Source of the DNA: Tetraselmis striata
Taxonomy: Eukaryota; Chlorophyta; Chlorodendrophyceae; Chlorodendrales; Chlorodendraceae
Assembly: GCA_006384855.1 (NCBI GenBank)
Contig: VCJN01000548.1
Coordinates: 86,435 to 150,434 of the forward strand
Direction of reading: 5' to 3'
Length of the DNA: 64,000 nucleotides
The position numbers and the translations under genes were made by a program. This document shows positions 56,208 through 64,000 of this stretch, one piece after another; within the stretch, counting starts at the first letter, position 1, and each line of letters starts with the position of its first letter. The notes beneath the pieces were generated by a model. That model was given only the letters and a program-made list of their open reading frames with translations, made no database searches and had not been told where the DNA came from.

Positions 56208-59200
56208 TCAGTCGAAGATACCCGCAAAGCGCTGCATTCCCGGCCGGGCTGCAGAGGACTTGCTGTGTGCCTCCCTGGCGCCCAGCGCGTCTGCGCCGAC
56301 CCTCGTCAGCCGGGCAGCAAGCGAGGCGTGGGGCGACGACGTCCTGGCCTTCTCAGCAAACTCCGCAGCATCGGAAGTCCGGCCATGTGCGGGCGTATAC
56401 GTTGGATGACCGGCTGCTGCGCCCCCCTGATCGGTGCCGGCATGCGCACGGAGGAGCACATCTACCGCGGAACGCCGGAGCTGCGGCTGGCCGACGTGCA
56501 GGTCGGGCTTTGCGAACTTGGCTTGGCCTTCATTACCGGCTCTGTTTTGGGGATCCCTCAATACCGGCCTTGTCAACGGCTGCCGCAATGACTGTTGGGG
56601 GCAGCGCTCCGATCGCCGCGGCGGTCATCGCCGGCGCAGCTGCGGCCATGGACGAGCAGTGGCCGGGGCTGGGGGGTGTCGTTGAGTCCGTCACCCTTGT
56701 TAGCTTGATGACCTCCGGCGCCGTCTCGCCGCCGTGATTGTCGTCGTCATGGATGCAGAGAGCAGCGCAGGCGTAGGCCAGCTCGCCGGCATCACTGCTC
56801 TCGCGGTTCGTTGCGCGCATGGCGGAGAGGCAGCTTTCAGCGAGCCGAGGGAGGTCTTTCGACGATGCGCCAACACCATCAGAGACGCGGTCGTCGCAAG
56901 AGCCGGCAGCGCCCGTGCGCGATCCAGTTGGATCGTGCACAGTGTCGGCTGATGTGGCGATGATGGCCTCCAAGTGAGAGGCCGCCCCGAGCTCCGAGAG
57001 CACCTCCGCGATATCCCGCTCGCAGAGCATGGTGATATGCAGCAGCGACAACAGTGCGGCGGTGAGGTCGTCGAGCGTCCCCGCGGCGAGGAGGTCCAGC
57101 ATGGCGAGAACACCAGCGTAGTCGCTCGCCACCAGGGCCTGCGCTATGACATCAGGGGCACTGGAGGATAGGAAGGAGAGTGTCTGCGGAGTTCCGACAC
57201 AGACACCACGCATACACGTCAATTTAGTGTGGGCCCGCGGATCCGAGAGCGTCGACGTACCCGCGATGTACAACACGGAGAGCGCTGCCGTGAATGTTTC
57301 TAAAGATGCGTGGCACAGTGTACCTTCATGGCTGCAGTTGTGGACTCGTAGAATGGCCCCATTTTGGCGAGACGCACGAGCTCCTGCGCACCGCCGGCCG
57401 CAAGGAAGCGCCGCGCAGCCACCGGACAGTGCTGCACGAGAGCCTGCGTTTTGCATCATGGCGGGCATATACATCAGTGGTCATCAATACTATGCAGACC
57501 CCAACGCAGCGAGGGACAAGGCCCGCCGCAATTGTAACGCTTGAGACATGTCCAAAAGACTGGCTGTTGCCGTGCAGCGCGACAAGCAAACGTTCCACCA
57601 CAGCATCATGACCTGATCAGCTGATCTTGCCGATATCCCACGTACCCAAGCAGAAAAACGAAACGATAGCTTGGATTGTATGATTGCTCCCCAAAACAGC
57701 CATATATGTTATCCGTATTACAAGTTTGTAACGAGTTTGTGGTGTTTGTCGTGATTCAAAGCAGTTTGTGCACTCGGACTGTTGGTATTGTGTTTGTGTT
57801 ATGAAAAAACGTTGTATGAGCGAGGCATTTCAAAGGAAAATACTCAACGACAAGGAAATACAAAAGCTTCAGAAGACCACTCTGATTGTCACATTCTGTT
57901 CGTTGCTTTAAAAAAATACTTAACAACGGAACGGGCAGCTATGTCTTGAGTATGACAGAGCATCCTTCAGTGATATTCACTGGCGATAATAATGGGTCAT
58001 CTATATCGCTCTGGCCGTTTTTTGATTATAATGACAGTATGGAGTTGTGCGAGGGGTCGCACCCTCACGGCGTCCACCGCCGCGATCCTGGCCGGCTCGT
58101 AGCGCGCATCTTTGAGCGCCATTAACGCCATGGGCAGCGCGTGGAGGTGCAGCACCGTATGGCCTTCGTCGCCACTTGTTGTGAGCGCCTGCGGACCGCC
58201 GCGGCGTTGTCGTTTTGCATCAGCTGCTGTCCCTCCACTACGCAATCACACGTCACTGGGCACGGGACGTCCCTAAAATTAGCTATAAGCATTGCACAAC
58301 GCGCTACTTGGCGATGTCGGGAGTCGGTTGAGTTGCCCCCGCCCCACCGGACGCACCACAAGGATAGCGAGCGCCTCCATCGCGAGCTCCGGTTGGCGTG
58401 TCGTCCAGCTGGAGCAGAATGCCAGCTGCGCCGGCGCGGGCGTGGCGAGCAGCAGCGGGGTGGCATGTGGCTGAAGCAATGAGAAGCAGCGAACGCACAC
58501 GGCGGCCAGGTCCTCGTCGACAGGGGAGCTCATGACCTACGAAGCAGAGCCACCATCATCAGCTTGTACTCGTACAGCGCAGTGCTGATCGCCGAAAGCC
58601 AAAAGCCAGTCCGATACAAAAGGAAATGCCGAGACTACGATTATCACAGCGAGTCGGAAATGGGCAGCAGCGCCCGTACCGCCCGGTTCATGGCGTCGAC
58701 GACCGCGTGCACGCAGGGCTTTGCATGCGCTGTGAGCAGCTCGCCCCGCCAACTATCGCGGGTAGGCTGCGAGTTTCCCGTGCGGTGGCCATCCAGCAGG
58801 GCTGCCAGGGCCCTGCCGGCATCGGCTACTCCAAGGCTGACCGCGCCGAGTAGCCCGGGCAGTGCGCCCACCTTGAACGCCGTCGCCTGTAGAGCACAAA
58901 TGCCCGTCAGCATAGGGCAGCAAGCTGTCGCGCCTTTCGATTATGTTCGGTTGTGCTACCAACTGCAATAACAAAGAACTGGCAGCTCGAATGCATTGGA
59001 AACAATGACAGTCCAAAAATATTATTTTAAGTGGCGTCATCGGGTATGTAGTAATTTACTTCGTAAATAGTCTTAGACGGAATGAAACCGCAGAGTACGA
59101 CAACGGTTGAGACTGAGGTATCAACTGAGGAGGCACAACTTGCCTGCGCGCCATGGTTCCCAGTAATTGCCTCGTGGAGGGCCGTCGCGGCAGCACTCTG

Positions 59201-62200
59201 CGTGGCTCGCTGCTTGTGCTGTAGACACTGCAGGATAGCATCCAGCGCGCCGCACGAGACCGCTTCCGTCTGGCAGCCGACATGCCCGCGCGTGGCGGCC
59301 GCCAGCAGCTGCAGGGCGTCCTCGAGCACGTCCCGCCGGTCTGCTTCCGCCGGTGGCAAGAACGAGTCGCCAGCTTCGTCGCTGTCGTCCCTCACTGCCA
59401 GAGCGGCGGATGCAGAGAGGACACACCTGGGCGAGATTGACGACGCTACTGCAGTGACGTCACATGCGTAGCGCTCCACAATGTCCGTGACAGCTTGTAG
59501 CCCCTTAGCCGACAGGAAAGAGGTCTAGCAGAAGCACGGAGTTGCACCGTAGAGTCTGTCGTTAGTCGAAACCTTAAATCATACGGTGCTCTGTCAATAT
59601 CTGTGATATCACGCGCGCGCCGGAGAAGGGGGGGGGGGGGGGGCGGGGGTGATCAAGCATAGCTAAGAAATAGTAAGACGACAACAATCTGAGCTTTCCC
59701 TGCTACCCAGTTTCTACACATAGAAAAAAATCATATAGTAGGGGATTGCACATATACTCGCATGTAGATATTTATATATATATTATAGATGACTAGCCAG
59801 ACGTTTTTACAGGTCCTGCCGGTCTCGCTTCTAGCACTTGCGAAATTGTTATTAAATGTCTATGCTATCATAGTTTTAAAATAGTGTATGCACACAATCC
59901 ATTCATCACTACCGTACGCAGCATGTATCCACGCACTTGCCCGACATTCCACAAATCGATGTTTGATCAGATTTGATAGTTGCCTTTCTACCATACACCG
60001 CTTTTGAGCTTTGTGCCAGGAGGGGAGGAGGCTTGCGGCATGCGGCGAAAACAAATGCAGGGGCGTTACCGACTGACCTGACACGCTGCGTTGCCATCAA
60101 TAATCGCCCTCAGGGCGGGCAGGGCACCTTGCTGCAACCAGCTGGCGCTGCTGACGCTGTCATATCTACCGCTATCGCAGCAGCTGGACGGCAGGCGCGG
60201 CATCAGCAAGCGCAGCGCCCCGCTGGCCAGCAGCTCGCTCTGCAGTGCCAACGGCGTTCGAACAGGGATCAGCGCCCCGACACGCGTGAACATCTCCATT
60301 CTCGCCGCAATGTGTGCGTTGGTGGGTGGGTTTAAGGAGCTTTACATAACTGCATTGACAAGCGTTAAACGAAGGTTTTTGCCGATATTTCCATCACACC
60401 CTTATACCATATATACCAAGACTGTTAAATACATTTCGTTAAATTTTCGAGGTGTGTACCGCTCTTGATGTTTGCGTTTTCAGTTGTTGCGACAGCGGTC
60501 ATCCGGAAATCTGCGTCTACTGCGATGATTGCACCAAGGGCGTTTGCACGACTTGCCATGCGAAGGCTATGCATATAACAACATGACAACTTTCACTTTT
60601 CGAGAGCGTAATGAAATGAAATCATTGCATGTTCAAACCTATGTAAAGATTATTGAGAGGTGAAAGAAGAGGCAGCTGCCGCCACTTGGCAGATACCCGG
60701 GAATAGGCGCACCTGAATCCCAGCGTGGTTGATGGCCAGGGCTTGGATGGCAGCAAAGCAGTGCTGCGCCGGAGGCATCACGGTGGGGCTGTCGGTGGCA
60801 GGCACGAGCCAGAGTGCGCGCTTCGCCCGGAGCTCATGCACGAGCAGCTCCGAGAGCCCGGCCTGCTGTGCGAGCGTCTGGTTGCCGGAGTTGCCGGAGG
60901 CGAGCGAGGCGAGCGCCGCAAGCGCCGCCGCGCGCAGCTCCTCGTCGCGCCGACTCGACAGCAGATGCGCCAGCCAGTCGAGCGCGCCGAGCGCGCCCGC
61001 CTGCTCGCGCGCGCTCTCGCAGCCGCTCGCCAGAGTGCACAGCGCCCACAGGCCGGCCTTCAGCACCGCCGGGGCCGCGTCCCTGGCCAGCAGCACGTCG
61101 CGCACCAGCGACGACACACCGCCGAGCACCACAACGGCGGAGCAGCTGGCGCGGTTCCCAGCGGCGCACTCGTACAGCGCCCATGCCACCTGTAACCCCG
61201 CCACAGACACATGTCAGTCGTAAAAAAAGCCAGCATATGGAAAGCAAAGTCTCAGACCTGAAATTGTTTGCATGCGTCCCCGGCACATCGTTGCTGTTTC
61301 TGCACCACCCTCCCGAAGGCCAGGCAGGTTGACTGCACGTGAAATAAACACGTTCCTCGCGAATCTGCCGGCAAGACTCATCACCCATCCAAACGCTAAA
61401 TAATATGACATGAATGCCCACGGCTGATTTGCTGAATTATATCGTGGGAACCTAATTGACATACTAAACGACAAGTGCCGTGCAGGTGTTAATGCGGATC
61501 CAAAGGGGCCAATATGATCAGATGGTAGCAGAAGCAATACGTATGTGGGCGTTCAATAACCTTTTCGGTGGTTTCGTCGTCAAGCCCGATGGCCAGCGCA
61601 ACCGTCAGGTCGGCGAGCGCGCCAGAGGTCCGGACTTCCTCCTGGATGGCGCCCTGCCTGGCCGCAAGCTTCTGGAGCGCCCACGCCGCGACCTCCACCG
61701 CGCCGCTCTTGGGCTGGCCGATCCCGAGGCTAAGAAGCCGCCCAAGAACCGGGACGCCACCTTCCCTGGCAATGGCGACCTGTGAGCAGATATGGGTTCA
61801 GTTTGGTGAGAAAACATCGGTCGGGTCGGCAAGTGTAGTCAGGCGAGTCATAAATGCTGTATACAAGTGCCATATTTGCTATCAGCATACGGCAAATATA
61901 ACCGCAGATAACTTATCAGAACTTCCAGTCTTTGCAATAGAAGTTAATGTTAGTCGCCAATTGATAACAATCACAACCTCCTTGTTGTTTGACTGGGGTT
62001 CGTCGACATTTCAGCCCAGTGCGTTCGTGAGTAATTTCCATTCCCGCTCTCATCTTCGCCCACCCAAAACACTTCCTTTATATGGGAATGGGCATTACTT
62101 GACGTTTGGCCTTTTTCCCCAGAGCAGGAAGAAAGTTAAGGGGGGGGGGGGGGGGGGGGGGGGAGCAAGTGCGCTACCTGATGACTGGGACCGCCAGACG

Positions 62201-63802
62201 CTAGGGAGCAGAAGCACGCTGGCGGCGCTGGTGGCGGCCTCATCCTCCGGGGCTGTATCGATGATTCCCAGGAGCGGCGATATGGGCCCCGCATGCTATG
62301 ACGTGATCCTGAGTGGAGGGCACGAAAATAAGCCATCAGGTCCGGACACACAATGTATATCGCCGCCAGGCACATAAAAGTGAGACTGTGGGGGGAGTCA
62401 GACGCGATGATTGGGGTGCGGTACCCTGAGGTGAGGGCTACTGCTCGTGAGCTCGAGCAGGCCCCATCCCACCATCTCCATGATTTGCGAGTCGGCGGGC
62501 TCCATTGCCCCCGCCCGAGTCAGCATTCCCACCAGTACAGGGATGCCACCGAGGGCACAAAGAGCCACGTGGTTGTCCGGTTCCTCGAGCAGACGGCATA
62601 GCGCGTCTGCCACGACTGTTGGAGGGGCATTTGGTGCAGGCATGCCGTCAGATTCAGCATATGACATGCCATCAGTGAGAAATGTGCATAGACGAGAGGT
62701 AGGAGATTCAGGAGATATGAACTTGGGAAGTTTCCGCAACTAGTGACAAACAGTACAAAGCTGCACTGATGGATAGAAGATAAAATCGTGCAGGATGACA
62801 CTGCAGCTATTGGCAACTCCAGGGATGTTTTCGTCGCTTCTCCGTGCAGATGTGATTTGGGCAGCTATCCAAGCAGGGGCTGTGGGAGTGTCTCAGCGGG
62901 CACCTCGATGCTGTGCCCAATAGGTTCGACGCATGCAATAGATAGCAGAGCATGTAGGCCACCCACTGCAGCAAAAGCATCCCTGCAGGGAGACAGTTTG
63001 TCCGACTGTGAGATTCTAATATCTTGGCGAGATGATGTGAGGCTTTAGTGACATCTACGGTATGAATGCTGTGCGAGTTTGCTGGTGATGGATGATAAGG
63101 CAACCTCTGAGCGGTGCATAGGGGAATCAGAAACTCGGAATGCGGAGTGCGAAAGGTTCAGGTAGGACCTTGCTCTCTGGTCGCTGCTGAGCCATGGCAT
63201 GAAGAACCTGCGCCGCCTGCTCAGAAAGGCCGCTCGAAGGCTGGCTGGCAGCGAAACACAATGCGGGCACTGCGCCGAGGAAGCACAGCAACTCCTGCAT
63301 GGGATTCCAGTCATGTCAGAACAGGCGCACAGTGAAGAAACCAGCTCATGAGTCATGCATGAAACATTCAAATAAAGCGTATCAGAGATCCATTAGATGA
63401 CCTCCCGCAATTGAAGCGCAAAACAGTTAGAAATGCCAGGCCATCAATGCGCAGTTTCATGGCGCTGAGCACTTGCCATCAACTCAGGTCGCGTTTCGAT
63501 GACGTGCTGCACTAGTTGTAGGGCTGGCTGCGCTGAAGAAGAGACGCGGCCGATTGCTGTTGTCGCGTCCCTCAACAGCAGCTCCAGCGCTTTGGTCTCG
63601 TCACAGCTCATCTCGGCTATTCGATACCGGCTGGCGGGAACCCGCCCGGAGCACGCGCTCTGTTTTCAACCAGCAACCCGCACGCACCTCGTTTTTCAAA
63701 GCGTTCAAGCTTGATTTCAGAAAAGGAATCGAGCGCCCGCCGTTCCGACCCCACTTTGGCGGCTATGCTTTCGCCGCGTTCGAGTAGTTCATCGTCCTGC
63801 AC
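56208..63802 (-). CDS. Large armadillo-repeat protein, about 16 exons
   Basis: Minus strand. Firm exons: 63802-63688 (start), 63616-63477, 63294-63169, 61779-61561, 61189-60713, 60293-60078, 59503-59144, 58886-58680, 58536-58357, 58188-58069, 57443-57324, 57183 to about 56540. Probable ones lie near 62997-62880, 62629-62446 and 62305-62178, with a final exon from about 56490 to a stop at 56208. Armadillo-type helices recur: DAFAAVGGLHALLSIACV, GGIPVLVGMLTRA, AREGGVPVLGRLLSLGSAQ, VLKAGLWALCTLASGCES, ELRAAALAALASLASGNSGN, ARRFLAAGGAQELVRLAKMG. From 61779 to 57183 every junction is phase 0. Junctions between 63169 and 61779 are unresolved in phase, so an exon or two are missing. No extra catalytic domain is seen; a protein-protein scaffold or importin/vacuole-type role is possible. 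Two introns begin with GC. Confidence 0.8.
59629..59648. repeat. Poly-G tract (poly-C on the sense strand) in an intron of the armadillo gene
   Basis: A run of 16-18 G followed by CGGGGG. A second tract of about 24 G occurs at 62140-62163 in another intron of the same gene. Confidence 0.9.
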
Positions 63803-64000
63803 CCGCCTCTCGGCCGTCTCGCTCCCGCGAGCTCCGCGCCAGGTGCCCAGGTCGAAAACCGACTACCTGCGCCGTCGACGTAAATGCAGCGCCGCGCGTG
63901 TGAGCGTCGGCGCCGCAAATCACAAGAGAATCGCCCCGTTCGCAGGTATTTGCGCCGAAACCCTTTGGTGGCGGCGTTCCGACGGCGCCAGCATCATTAC

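Overview
The window is a nuclear segment of a green alga (chlorophyte; probably Trebouxiophyceae or Chlorophyceae). This rests on GC-rich, strongly intron-broken coding sequence, TGTAA-type polyadenylation motifs, interstitial CCCTAAA/TTTAGGG-like motifs, a plant/algal-type gene set (SYP81, CAX, PUM, PDX1) and volvocalean-style tyrosine-recombinase retroelements. The assignment comes from sequence character only; no marker gene is present.

Layout. 0.26-2.66 kb (minus): first seven exons of a phospholipase B-like hydrolase that runs off the left edge. 3.56-6.64 kb (plus): six-exon ER Qa-SNARE syntaxin-18/SYP81, divergent from the first gene. 6.6-14.6 kb: gene-poor DNA with microsatellites, a dispersed repeat and a decayed tyrosine-recombinase gene. 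14.6-16.7 kb (minus): six-exon Ca2+/H+ antiporter (CAX). 17.7-28.7 kb: a transposon nest with a DIRS/PAT-like element without reverse transcriptase, two 5'-truncated copies of one non-LTR retrotransposon (one with a clear target-site duplication and poly(A) tail), and gag-like debris. 31.8-37.6 kb (plus): a twelve-exon Pumilio protein with all eight PUF repeats. 37.6-46.4 kb: a gene desert holding a second, inverted copy of the dispersed repeat. 46.4-49.9 kb (minus): two unrecognised genes; an intron of one is filled by a tandem repeat of about 148 bp. 51.0-52.7 kb: a near-perfect 369-bp inverted repeat made of retrotransposon 3' ends. 53.5-54.8 kb (plus): three-exon PDX1 (vitamin B6 synthase). 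56.2-63.8 kb (minus): a large armadillo-repeat protein of about 16 exons.

The genes are unrelated housekeeping functions (vesicle fusion, cation exchange, mRNA control, vitamin B6 synthesis) and form no pathway. Window-wide oddities are homopolymer C tracts on the sense strand of introns, three probable GC-AG introns, and abundant decayed tyrosine-recombinase and non-LTR elements. Exon borders were deduced by hand from splice signals, reading phase and remembered family patterns, so individual junctions can be off.
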